From NCBI RefSeq assembly GCF_030129945.1, contig NZ_JARRAF010000025.1:1-64000 (forward strand): 64,000 nt of DNA, read 5' to 3'. The first letter of the stretch is position 1; each line of letters begins with the position of its first letter. Shown here in pieces: positions 43,774 through 52,557 of this stretch. Below the pieces are notes generated by a model. That model made no database searches, had not been told where the DNA came from, and was given only the letters and a program-made list of their open reading frames with translations. The position numbers and the translations under genes are program-made. Source of the DNA: Parachitinimonas caeni (lineage in GTDB: Bacteria; Pseudomonadota; Gammaproteobacteria; Burkholderiales; Chitinimonadaceae).

Positions 43774-44196
43774 TCATCCCTCGGCACGACAGGGCGCCAT
43801 CACCAGTGCATCACCTTCCAGCACCGGCAGGCCTTTGACCAGACATTGCGTCGCCAATGAGACACGCTTTCTTTCCGGATCAATAGCCGTCACCGTCACT
43901 CTGGCCGTCACCGTATCGCCAATGTGTACCGGTGCCTTGAACCGGGCATTCAAAGCCAGAAAGATCGTCCCCGGCCCGGGCAATTGCGTGCCCAATACCG
44001 TCGAAACAAAACTTACCGTCAATGCCCCGTGCGCGATGCGGCCCTTGAACCGGGTAGTTTCCGCAAACTCCTGATTCAGATGCATGGGATTGGTATCGCC
44101 CGTCACGCCTGCGAACAACACAACATCGGCTTCGGTCACGGTTCTTGCATATTCAGCCGTTTGACCGATCACAATATCTTCAAAAAATACCGTCAA
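43774..44196 (-). CDS. MaoC-family (R)-specific enoyl-CoA hydratase
   Basis: 140 residues from a TTG at 44196 with GGAGGG 8 nt upstream; an ATG at 44295 would add 33 residues with no family match. The hotdog-fold hydratase motif is clear: FAGVTGDTNPMHLNQEFA (catalytic Asp and His) and GRIAHGALTVSFVSTVLG. It hydrates trans-2-enoyl-CoA, possibly feeding polyhydroxyalkanoate or fatty-acid metabolism, which fits the nearby etfBA and acyl-CoA dehydrogenase genes. Confidence 0.88.
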   Translation of the reverse strand: MTVFFEDIVIGQTAEYARTVTEADVVLFAGVTGDTNPMHLNQEFAETTRFKGRIAHGALTVSFVSTVLGTQLPGPGTIFLALNARFKAPVHIGDTVTARVTVTAIDPERKRVSLATQCLVKGLPVLEGDALVMAPCRAEG

Positions 44197-44734
44197 ATCC
44201 GTACCCTCCGGCAGTCCCTGACTTCCCGTCGCATGGTGCGGTTGAGAATATGTTTTCTCATTGGAAACAACCCATCGCCAGCACCCGCAGATCAACTCAT
44301 GATCAATCTACCCCGACAAGCACTCAGAACGTCTGCCAATCCTATAAATAGTTCGAATTATTGAATTCGTCAGCACTTGATAATCAAATTGACTGTCAAT
44401 CCGACAAATTACCCGGCTTTGCTGCGTTGCGGCAAAGCGTTTGATTCTGACAATCACCCTTACAAAAGGCAAATACCCTTGCAACTCCACGATATCTGCG
44501 CCCTCACCTCGTGGAGAGGGTGCTGCACGATTTTAATCAAACGCTTGTTTGAATTTTGCGAGTTGTGCTAGTCTTTACCATGTAGTGGAAGTGCGGCAAA
44601 CAACGGCCGGTCGGTGACGCCCCCTTGGGCCAGTGCTATCCTTGCGCCGCTCGAAATCCAGCACATTTTTGAAGACGGCGATGTGCAGTCTCGCCGTTAA
44701 CATCTGTTTGCAATCTTTCTGATCCGGAGGAACT
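44197..44734. other. Divergent region between the MaoC-type gene and etfB
   Basis: 538 bases including the possible N-terminal extension of the MaoC-type gene. It should hold the etfBA promoter. I could not assign a confident operator; no gene of its own. Confidence 0.5.
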
Positions 44735-45484
44735 GTGAAAGCACTGGTCGCGGTTAAGCGCGTTGTAGATTACAACGTGAAAGTGCGGGTGAAAGCCGAT
44801 GGCAGCGATGTCGATATCGGCAACGTGAAAATGTCGATGAACCCATTCGACGAAATTGCGGTGGAAGAAGCCGTTCGCCTGAAAGAAGCTGGCAAGGTCA
44901 GCGAAATTGTTGTGGTATCTCTGGGTGTCAAGCAGTGCGAAGAAACTCTGCGTACTGCCATGGCGATGGGTGCCGATCGCGGCATTCTGGTCGAGACCGA
45001 AGCCCCGTTGCAGCCACTGGCGGTTGCCAAGCTGCTCAAGGCCGTCGTAGACAAAGAACAACCTCAGCTTGTCATCCTCGGCAAGCAGGCTATCGACGAT
45101 GACGCCAATCAAACCGGCCAGATGCTGGCTGCGTTGTTGGGTTGGCCGCAGGGTACTTTTGCATCCAAGGTCGTCGTTGCAGACAGTAAGGTTGATGTCA
45201 CCCGTGAAATCGACGGCGGACTGGAAACCGTTGCCTTGAAGCTGCCGGCAATTGTTACCACCGACCTGCGTTTGAATGAGCCACGCTACGTCAAGCTGCC
45301 GAACATTATGGCCGCAAAAAAGAAGCCTCTGGACAAGACCACTCCGGCCGATCTGGGCGTTGATCCCGCACCTCGTCTGACGGTCCTCAAGGTTGCCGAG
45401 CCTGCCAAGCGCAGCGCAGGTGTCAAGGTTGCCAGCGTGCAAGAGCTGGTTGCCAAACTCAAGAACGAAGCGAAGGTGCTCTGA
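44735..45484 (+). CDS. etfB: Electron transfer flavoprotein beta subunit
   Basis: 249 residues from a GTG at 44735 (CGGAGG upstream). Beta-subunit hallmarks: [39 protein letters not shown], the AMP-binding region [24 protein letters not shown], and the recognition-loop region [31 protein letters not shown]. With EtfA it carries electrons from acyl-CoA dehydrogenases to the quinone pool. Followed 2 bp later by etfA. Confidence 0.96.
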   Translation: MKALVAVKRVVDYNVKVRVKADGSDVDIGNVKMSMNPFDEIAVEEAVRLKEAGKVSEIVVVSLGVKQCEETLRTAMAMGADRGILVETEAPLQPLAVAKLLKAVVDKEQPQLVILGKQAIDDDANQTGQMLAALLGWPQGTFASKVVVADSKVDVTREIDGGLETVALKLPAIVTTDLRLNEPRYVKLPNIMAAKKKPLDKTTPADLGVDPAPRLTVLKVAEPAKRSAGVKVASVQELVAKLKNEAKVL

Positions 45485-45486
45485 TC

Positions 45487-46422
45487 ATGACGATCCTGGT
45501 TATTGCAGAACACGACAACACCACTATCAAGTCCGGCACATTCAACACGATTGGTGCAGCCCAGAAAATCGGTGGAGACATCCATGTACTGGTAGCCGGT
45601 CAAGGCTGCGGGGCTGCAGCAGAAGCAGCCGCCAAGATCGCGGGTGTCAGCAAAGTATTGCTGGCCGATGCCGCCCACCTCGCTCACCAGCTGGCCGAGA
45701 ACATCACGCCTGTGGTCGTTGAACTGGCCCGTGGCTATAGCCATGTTCTGGCACCAGCCACCACCTTCGGCAAGAACTTCCTGCCACGTGTAGCCGCTTT
45801 GCTGGACGTTGCCCAGATCAGCGATATCGTCGCCGTTGAGTCTGCGGACACCTTCGTTCGCCCAATTTACGCTGGTAACGTGCTGGCGACTGTGAAGTCT
45901 GCAGACGCCATCAAAGTCATTACCGTACGGACTACCGCCTTCGAAGCGGCTGCCGCTGGTGGCTCGGCCGCTGTTGAAGCCGTTGCAGCAGGTGCAGATA
46001 CCGGTACTGCCAGCTTCATCGGCCAAGAGCTGACCAAGTCGGACCGCCCGGAACTGGCCGCCGCCAAAATCGTGGTTTCTGGTGGTCGTGCGCTCGGTTC
46101 GGCCGAGCAGTTCAAGGCGGTTATCGAACCTCTCGCTGACAAACTCAGCGCTGCGGTCGGCGCATCACGGGCGGCGGTTGATGCAGGTTATGCACCAAAC
46201 GACTATCAGGTTGGTCAAACCGGCAAGATCGTTGCGCCTCAGCTGTATGTGGCAGTTGGTATCTCCGGTGCCATCCAGCATCTGGCCGGCATGAAAGACT
46301 CCAAGGTCATCGTTGCCATCAATAAAGACGAAGAAGCACCGATCTTCCAGGTGGCCGATTACGGCCTGGTTGGCGATCTGTTCTCGGTTGTGCCAGAACT
46401 GATGTCAGAACTGTCGAAGTAA
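45487..46422 (+). CDS. etfA: Electron transfer flavoprotein alpha subunit
   Basis: 311 residues, ATG at 45487. The FAD-binding C-terminal domain is complete: [55 protein letters not shown] and [23 protein letters not shown]. Forms the heterodimer with EtfB. A terminator follows at 46468-46489, but the acyl-CoA dehydrogenase gene lies just beyond and is functionally linked. Confidence 0.96.
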   Translation: MTILVIAEHDNTTIKSGTFNTIGAAQKIGGDIHVLVAGQGCGAAAEAAAKIAGVSKVLLADAAHLAHQLAENITPVVVELARGYSHVLAPATTFGKNFLPRVAALLDVAQISDIVAVESADTFVRPIYAGNVLATVKSADAIKVITVRTTAFEAAAAGGSAAVEAVAAGADTGTASFIGQELTKSDRPELAAAKIVVSGGRALGSAEQFKAVIEPLADKLSAAVGASRAAVDAGYAPNDYQVGQTGKIVAPQLYVAVGISGAIQHLAGMKDSKVIVAINKDEEAPIFQVADYGLVGDLFSVVPELMSELSK

Positions 46423-46467
46423 GTCCTACTTCTCCGGGCTCCGTTGCACCAAGCAGCGGAGTCTCTG

Positions 46468-46489
46468 AACGGCTGCTTAGGCAGCCGTT
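46468..46489 (+). terminator. Terminator after etfA
   Basis: AACGGCTGC, loop TTAG, GCAGCCGTT, then TTT. Confidence 0.8.
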
Positions 46490-46596
46490 TTTACGGGCTG
46501 TACCACCAAGCCACATCGCCTCGCCCACTCACACCAGCATGGGTTGTGTGTCTTGGCCGTAACGTCCTCTAATCCTCCCGCTTCAGGAGTCTCGCC

Positions 46597-48390
46597 ATGA
46601 GTTATCGCGCCCCGGTCAACGACATCCGGTTTGTATTGAATGAACTTGCTGGTCTCAGCGAAGTCTGCGCGCTGCCCGGCAATGAAGACACCAACCCTGA
46701 GTTGGTCGATGCCATTCTGGAAGAAGCAGCAAAGTTTGCTGAGGGCGTACTGGCGCCGATCAATCGGAACGGTGATCTGCATGGCAACACTGTAGACAAC
46801 GGCGTCGTTACCACCGCCCCTGGTTTTCGGGATGCCTACCACCAGTTCCGGGATGCCGGCTGGGTGGGCATGCGTGGCCCCGTCGAGTACGGCGGGCAGG
46901 GCATGCCAGCTCTGGTCACAATGGCCGTCGAAGAGCTCTGGTGCGCCGCCAATTTGTCATTCAGCCTGTGCCCCCTGCTGACACTAGGCGCGACAGAGGC
47001 CCTGCACCACCATGCTTCGGACGAACTCAAGTCCATCTATCTGCCCAAAATGATTTCGGGCGAGTGGCCTGGCACCATGAACCTGACCGAACCGCAAGCA
47101 GGTTCCGATCTGGCCCAAGTCCGCTCTAAAGCAGTTCCAAACCCCACAGGTGATGGCAGCTACCTGATCAGTGGCCAGAAAATCTTTATCACTTGGGGTG
47201 AGCACGATATGGCCGATAACATCGTCCATCTCGTCTTGGCTCGCTTGCCGGATGCTCCTGCCGGGGTCAAGGGTATTTCACTGTTCGTGGTTCCCAAATT
47301 CCTGGTCAATGCCGATGGCAGCCTGGGTGCCCGAAACGATGTTCGTTGTGTGTCGCTTGAACATAAGCTTGGCATTCATGGCAGTCCTACCTGCGTCATG
47401 AGCTACGGCGACAACGGCAATGCAGTGGGCTATCTGGTCGGTGAAGCCAATCGTGGCCTCTCATACATGTTCACCATGATGAACCATGCCCGTCTGGGCG
47501 TTGGCGTTGAAGGCATGGCGATTTCCGAGCGCTCCTACCAGCAAGCGGTTGCCTATGCCAGAGATCGGGTACAAAGCCGTGCCCTGGGGTCTGATGACGC
47601 CAGTTCGGCGGCCATCATCAAGCATCCGGATGTGCGCCGCATGCTGATGACCATGCGTTCGCAGATTGAGGCCCAGCGAGCCCTCACCTATTTGACAGGT
47701 GCTGCACTCGACAAAGCTGCGCGACACCCTGATGCTGCCGAAAAACAGAAAGCGCAGGCGCTGGTCAACTTCCTGATCCCGATCGTCAAAGGCTGGAACA
47801 CCGAGCAGGCCAATGAAATCACCTCTCTGGGTGTGCAGATTCACGGCGGGATGGGCTTTATTGAGGAAACCGGTGCTGCACAACACTACCGGGATGCCCG
47901 TATTACCTCGATCTACGAAGGCACAACCGGGATTCAGGCACTCGACCTTATCGGCCGCAAGCTGGCGTCAGAAAAGGGTACAACCGCCAAAGTCCTTCTC
48001 ACGGAAGTTGCAGCAACCGTCAACAAACTTAAAGCGGCGGGTGATCTGGCTGTGATTGGCGATGCACTGGAAGCGGCACAAGAGGCCACCATCAAGACCG
48101 TTGACTATCTGCTGGCGACCTTTGATAGCAACCCACGAGCCGCAGCCGTAGGTTCGGTACCCTTCCTCAAACAAATGGGGATACTGCTTGGCGGCTGGCA
48201 GCTCGGGCGCGCAGCCCTGATCGCCCGTCAGAAGCTTGCCGACGGCGAAGGTGATGCGGCCTTCTTCGAGAGCAAAATCAGCGTAGCACGCTTCTTTGCC
48301 GCGCATCAGCTGCCTCAGGTTGCAGCGCTGGCACAGACTATTCGCTTTGGTGCAGAAAGTGCGCTTGAAATCGGCGAGGAATTGCTATAA
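46597..48390 (+). CDS. Acyl-CoA dehydrogenase
   Basis: 597 residues, the long form with an extra C-terminal domain. ATG at 46597 with AGGAG upstream. FAD-dependent dehydrogenase motifs: MNLTEPQAGSDLAQVRSKA, a substrate loop ISGQKIFITWGEHDMADN, and GMGFIEETGAAQHYRDARITSIYEGTTGIQALDLIGRKL near residues 425-462. It oxidises an acyl-CoA to trans-2-enoyl-CoA and passes electrons to EtfAB encoded just upstream. Substrate chain unknown. Confidence 0.93.
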   Translation: MSYRAPVNDIRFVLNELAGLSEVCALPGNEDTNPELVDAILEEAAKFAEGVLAPINRNGDLHGNTVDNGVVTTAPGFRDAYHQFRDAGWVGMRGPVEYGGQGMPALVTMAVEELWCAANLSFSLCPLLTLGATEALHHHASDELKSIYLPKMISGEWPGTMNLTEPQAGSDLAQVRSKAVPNPTGDGSYLISGQKIFITWGEHDMADNIVHLVLARLPDAPAGVKGISLFVVPKFLVNADGSLGARNDVRCVSLEHKLGIHGSPTCVMSYGDNGNAVGYLVGEANRGLSYMFTMMNHARLGVGVEGMAISERSYQQAVAYARDRVQSRALGSDDASSAAIIKHPDVRRMLMTMRSQIEAQRALTYLTGAALDKAARHPDAAEKQKAQALVNFLIPIVKGWNTEQANEITSLGVQIHGGMGFIEETGAAQHYRDARITSIYEGTTGIQALDLIGRKLASEKGTTAKVLLTEVAATVNKLKAAGDLAVIGDALEAAQEATIKTVDYLLATFDSNPRAAAVGSVPFLKQMGILLGGWQLGRAALIARQKLADGEGDAAFFESKISVARFFAAHQLPQVAALAQTIRFGAESALEIGEELL

Positions 48391-48421
48391 ATCCCTCCAA
48401 CCGCCATTTAAATCAATCAAT

Positions 48422-48451
48422 AAAAAACCCGGTCAATTGGCCGGGTTTTTT
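48422..48451. terminator. Bidirectional terminator between the acyl-CoA dehydrogenase and binding-protein genes
   Basis: AAAAAACCCGG, loop TCAATTGG, CCGGGTTTTTT. Confidence 0.88.
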
Positions 48452-48523
48452 ATTGACAAATTGTTGAATCACACTATCTTAAATTGAAAGATACCTTCAA
48501 ATCCAATCGCCGAAGCTGCTGAA

Positions 48524-49276
48524 TTATTTTGCAACACGCCCTTCGCTCAAGAATTGCTCAACCTTACCTGAAGATTTCAATTTGGCCAGTCCGGCATTAA
48601 ATCGCTTGATAATCTCTGCGGCTTTAGCTGACTTTTTGGAGATCAATAAGTACATCGGCTCTTCATGCAAGGTCTTGCTTGAATAAGTCACTTTATCCAA
48701 GCCCTCCTTGCCATGATGCAATTGGGTCATATACACCCCAACATCCAGCTCCACCGGAAAGCCATCAATACGTCCACCGACAACTTTGGCTATGTTCTGC
48801 TCATCCGAAGGAATACGATCAACCGAGAGTTTCTTGGCTTTCTCCAGCTCTTCCCATTCTTTGCCATAATTATAGCCAATAGTGCCTCCGAACTTATTGG
48901 TCGACAAATCGGAAAGCTTATTCCATTTCAGTGGCTTGTCTTTTAAATACAGCAAGACTACCTTGCTATTGTAAATAGGCTCGCTAATAAGAAAATCCGC
49001 CTCACGTTCAGCATTTTTGGTCCACACCAAAGTACCATCCAGCTCGCCATTTTTTGCGACTTCAAAAGCCCGCTTCCAAGGGTAGAATTTATATTCGACT
49101 TTAACGTCCTGTGCTTTGAATGCCTCGCTCACAATGCGTGAGGCGCTGCCGAAGTTCGGTAATTTCTCTCCCAGATAAGGCGGCCACTCACCATTGGCCA
49201 GATTAACCGTCATTGATTCTGCCGCTGCAGGTAACGCCACCAACATGGCCAGCCCGATTAATGCGCCTCGATTCAT
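48524..49276 (-). CDS. Periplasmic amino-acid-type binding protein (SBP family 3)
   Basis: 250 residues, ATG at 49276 with AGAGGAAA upstream. Signal peptide to about residue 19 (PAAAES). The family core is visible: VNLANGEWPPYLGEKLP, PWKRAFEVAKNGELDGTLVWTKNAERE, and YSSKTLHEEPMYLLISKKS. No ABC permease nearby; likely a free sensor or shared binding protein. Confidence 0.82.
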   Translation of the reverse strand: MNRGALIGLAMLVALPAAAESMTVNLANGEWPPYLGEKLPNFGSASRIVSEAFKAQDVKVEYKFYPWKRAFEVAKNGELDGTLVWTKNAEREADFLISEPIYNSKVVLLYLKDKPLKWNKLSDLSTNKFGGTIGYNYGKEWEELEKAKKLSVDRIPSDEQNIAKVVGGRIDGFPVELDVGVYMTQLHHGKEGLDKVTYSSKTLHEEPMYLLISKKSAKAAEIIKRFNAGLAKLKSSGKVEQFLSEGRVAK

Positions 49277-49383
49277 GATTTTCCTCTTTCAGTGCAAGGG
49301 ATTTATCTCAGTCAGTCATACCCTTTGCATTTATAGGCGAATCCTGATCGATATGTACGCAGCCGCTTCAGCGGCCCTGGCAG

Positions 49384-50178
49384 TCACTCCGGTATGGCGT
49401 AATGGGATTGCTCAAACCAGTCCAGACCACAGCGCAGCTCTTCAAACCAGTCAAGAAAAGCTTCCAGTGTTTCCTGCCCAGCCAACATGCGGCCATGCTG
49501 GGGCACGATGCACTGGATCTGGCGACTACGTACCAGTGGGCGGATCATCTGCACCCACAGCCGGCATGCTTTGTTTCCCACCATATAGCGCCGATGAAAC
49601 CCTTCCATGGTCTTCAGATGGGACAAAAACTCGGAAACCCCGGAAACCGGCTCCGTCACCGCATCATGTTCCACCATTGAGGCACCGACATCGCCACTGA
49701 ATAGTAATCGTGCCAAGGGATCGAAGAAATGGAAGTTGCCCTCGGCGTGCAAGAAGTGGGCCGGGACCGCCTTGATCGTGGCATTGCCCAAGCGGATGTT
49801 CATGCCGGAATCGGGCACCGAGATGATCCGGCCCGCAGTATTGCCGGCCGTGCAGAAGTGCGGCACGAAACGGGACCACAGTTTGGACACAACCAGTTTG
49901 CACTCGGTAGTGATCATCCACTTATTCAGCGAAGCCACTATGTCGGGGTCGGCATGGGAAGCCAGAATGTAGCGCAACTGGCGGGCGGGAAAATATTGCT
50001 GCATGGCCATGACCAGCGCGTTGTAGGTCATGTTGCCTGCCGGGTCGATCAAGGCACCTTCACCACCGTTGACAATAAGAAACTGGTTCGCCTGTACGGC
50101 GTGGTCGTCGTTATCGTCCACCAGATCATTGAACAGCAAACAGGCGTGCTGACCATTGTTAAACAGGGATATTGCCAT
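49384..50178 (-). CDS. Metallo-beta-lactamase-fold diiron protein (ODP-like)
   Basis: 264 residues from the ATG at 50178; a TTG at 50208 extends it by 10. The usual HxHxDH motif is replaced by SHADPD (about residues 75-80), the form seen in flavodiiron and oxygen-binding diiron proteins. The other ligand regions are HFLHAEGNFHFFDP, LLFSGDVGASM and VPQHGRML. Such proteins bind oxygen or reduce O2/NO. Assignment is by motif only; no rubredoxin or chemotaxis partner is adjacent. Confidence 0.75.
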   Translation of the reverse strand: MAISLFNNGQHACLLFNDLVDDNDDHAVQANQFLIVNGGEGALIDPAGNMTYNALVMAMQQYFPARQLRYILASHADPDIVASLNKWMITTECKLVVSKLWSRFVPHFCTAGNTAGRIISVPDSGMNIRLGNATIKAVPAHFLHAEGNFHFFDPLARLLFSGDVGASMVEHDAVTEPVSGVSEFLSHLKTMEGFHRRYMVGNKACRLWVQMIRPLVRSRQIQCIVPQHGRMLAGQETLEAFLDWFEELRCGLDWFEQSHYAIPE

Positions 50179-50334
50179 CTCTCGCTCGGTTTCATTGAAA
50201 GTCTGCAAGCATAACGCTGCTGGGCATCAAAGAACTTGAGCGGCATCAAAGACGAGCTTGATCAATTGCGTTCAACGGCCAGCTGCGACAATTGGGCGCA
50301 GCTTGTTCAGTACAATGACCGACACCAAAACAAA

Positions 50335-50356
50335 CACCCCGGTTCGAACCGGGGTG
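50335..50356 (-). terminator. Terminator after the Gly-rich secreted protein gene
   Basis: A perfect 22-bp palindrome, CACCCCGGTTCGAACCGGGG plus TG; on the minus strand TTTGTTTT follows. Confidence 0.85.
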
Positions 50357-50394
50357 CTTGGGTCTGCGAGCATGGTTTCCGTCAACAGCCTGCG

Positions 50395-51144
50395 TTACAT
50401 GCCCTCAGTTGACGTCGAGTTGCGCAGCAAGTGCTCCAGCCAGCCATAGTGATCGCGATAGGTACCTTCCAGGCTGCACTGGCTACGTACAACCTTGCCG
50501 GTGAACAGATCGGTCGATGAGTCGTAATCGCCCGTGCGGGTGATTGAGCACTTGCGCATCATTTTGTTGCCATCCTCGAACGTCAAGGTTGTATCGACGT
50601 TTTCTGCCAGATCAATTGTGAATTTCTTGTCGGTTGCCTTGAAGATCCCTTTCAGGCTAACCGAGCCATTGTGTACCGCTTTACCATCAGCCATTGGCTG
50701 ACCTTGACCATTGGTCTGGCCCTGACCGTTGCCATTTCCGTTCCCGTTCCCCTGGCCAGTACCGGTTCCCGGAACATTGCCACCGCCATTGCCTGGTCCC
50801 TGACCATTACCCGGCCCTTGGCCATTGCCTGGACCTTGGCCATTACCCGGTCCTTGGCCATTGCCTGGGCCCTGGCCGTTGCCGGGGCCTTGCCCGTTAT
50901 TCCCGCCATTGCCACCTTTGCCTTGGCCTTCGTTCGGTCGTTTCGAAGCATCTGCCGGGCCTGCACAATCTTTTAGCGTAGTGACAACGTCGAGTGCCCC
51001 TGTTGCAGAGTCGTAGCTTCCTTTAACAGTACGGCTCCCCCCACCAGGGCAAGCTTGTTCAAAGTCGATGGCTGCAGCCATGGATTGGCCAGCGAGCAAC
51101 ATCGCAGACAGGGCAAGCGGGGTAAGGATGAAACGAGTCTTCAT
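50395..51144 (-). CDS. Secreted protein with GPGNGQ tandem repeats
   Basis: 249 residues from the ATG at 51144 (AGGAG upstream). Signal peptide to about residue 25 (SMAA). The mature protein has a short N-terminal part with two Cys, a Gly/Asn/Gln/Pro-rich repeat region (six GPGNGQ units at about 86-121, then shorter Gly-Asn runs to about 150), and a C-terminal beta-type domain with paired cysteines (RKCSITRTGDYDSST, VRSQCSLEGTYRDHYGWLEHLL). Family unknown. It has its own terminator. Confidence 0.75.
   Translation of the reverse strand: MKTRFILTPLALSAMLLAGQSMAAAIDFEQACPGGGSRTVKGSYDSATGALDVVTTLKDCAGPADASKRPNEGQGKGGNGGNNGQGPGNGQGPGNGQGPGNGQGPGNGQGPGNGQGPGNGGGNVPGTGTGQGNGNGNGNGQGQTNGQGQPMADGKAVHNGSVSLKGIFKATDKKFTIDLAENVDTTLTFEDGNKMMRKCSITRTGDYDSSTDLFTGKVVRSQCSLEGTYRDHYGWLEHLLRNSTSTEGM
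50782..50889 (-). repeat. Six tandem 18-bp repeats
   Basis: Each unit encodes GPGNGQ (the last GPGNGG). The units are nearly identical at the nucleotide level, so copy number is likely to vary between strains. Confidence 0.85.
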
Positions 51145-51388
51145 GGTCAATCTCCTGAGCTATGGATTAGGTGTGATTCTCTTCTCGCTCGACTGGCATC
51201 CGGTTTGGTGAGTATGCCGCTGTCGTTTGCGTGGAAGTGAATCTAGGCCCGAATCGTGTAGCAACTGTGTTGATGTCAGGGGCAACTGTAAACATCTATG
51301 TCAAATCAATGGTTTGACGGCAAGATTGTGAAAAACTACCAAGAAGCGGTAGAGTTGAGCACCAGTCAAAACCTATACGGGAAAACCC

Positions 51389-52471
51389 TTGTCTTTCTGT
51401 CTGACACCTTTGCTTCTTGCGGTAGCCTTGGCGGCTGACGCACCGTCTGATCACTTCGACGGTACGCGCTTTCATAACACCCCTCCCACCCGCCAGAAAA
51501 CGCTGCTGGATGCAGTCAAATGGAACTTGACCCGCCAGCCCAACCCAGACTGGCAGCAACTGCCCGCTGTCGCCATCCCCAAGCTGCAAGCCAAAGTTGA
51601 GGGCCTGGTTGCGGACGTGACGTTTATCAACCATGCCACGACGCTGGTGCAGCTCGCCGGCCGCAACATCCTGACAGACCCGGTTTATTCCGAGCGGGTG
51701 AGCCCGGTCTCATTCATGGGCCCCAAGCGCTATCATCCTCCCGCCATTCCGTTTGAGTCACTGCCGAATATCGACCTTGTGGTGATCAGCCACAATCACT
51801 ACGACCATCTTGATCTGGCCACCTTGAAGCGGCTGGACGAGCGGTTCAAGCCCCGGATACTGGTCGGCAAGGGAAGCGGTGAGTGGCTGCGCAGCCACGG
51901 CCTGTCGGAAGTGGTTGAGCTGGACTGGTGGGAAAAATTTGACGCCGGCAATGGCCTGGAGATCATCGGCGTGCCGGCCCAGCACTGGTCGATCCGCTCA
52001 GGGTTTGATCGCAATCGCATGCTCTGGCTTGGCTATGCCATGTCCTACCAGAGCAAATATATTTATTTCGCCGGAGACACCGGCTATGGACCCCATTTCA
52101 AGGCGATTCATGAACGTCTGGGTGCCCCATCCTTCTCATTACTCCCCATCGGCGCCTATCTGCCGCGTTACATGATGATTGATAATCATATGTCGCCAGA
52201 TGATGCGGTCAAAGCCCATATCGACCTTAAAAGCCCTGCCAGCATGGGCATTCATTACGGCACGTTTGCCTTGGCCGATGAAGGACAGCGACAACCCATT
52301 ACTGATCTGGCACTAGCCCGATCACAACGAAGCATCAGCGAAGCACAGTTCTGGGCGGGAGAGCTGGGCATCGTCAAACGCATCACCCTGAATCCCGTCA
52401 ACAACCAGCCAGACCCAGATCAGGCGGTAAAAACCACACCACAACCAGAGAACCAAACACCCGCTTTATAA
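51389..52471 (+). CDS. Periplasmic metallo-beta-lactamase-fold hydrolase (UlaG/NAPE-PLD-like)
   Basis: 360 residues from a TTG at 51389; a short signal peptide ends near VALAADA. The UlaG/RomA-type motifs are present: VTFINHATTLVQLAGRNILTDPVYSERVSP, SHNHYDHLDLATLKRL (zinc motif about 133-139), FAGDTGYG and GIHYGTFALADEG. Members hydrolyse phosphodiester or lactone bonds, including lipid-like substrates. The true target is unknown. Confidence 0.85.
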   Translation: MSFCLTPLLLAVALAADAPSDHFDGTRFHNTPPTRQKTLLDAVKWNLTRQPNPDWQQLPAVAIPKLQAKVEGLVADVTFINHATTLVQLAGRNILTDPVYSERVSPVSFMGPKRYHPPAIPFESLPNIDLVVISHNHYDHLDLATLKRLDERFKPRILVGKGSGEWLRSHGLSEVVELDWWEKFDAGNGLEIIGVPAQHWSIRSGFDRNRMLWLGYAMSYQSKYIYFAGDTGYGPHFKAIHERLGAPSFSLLPIGAYLPRYMMIDNHMSPDDAVKAHIDLKSPASMGIHYGTFALADEGQRQPITDLALARSQRSISEAQFWAGELGIVKRITLNPVNNQPDPDQAVKTTPQPENQTPAL

Positions 52472-52557
52472 GCCTTGCAAGCAATCCACCCCGCTCCTAG
52501 CAGAGGGGAGAAAAGAGATCGCCAAGGCCGAAGCGTTTTTCGGAGCAGGATGCAAAG

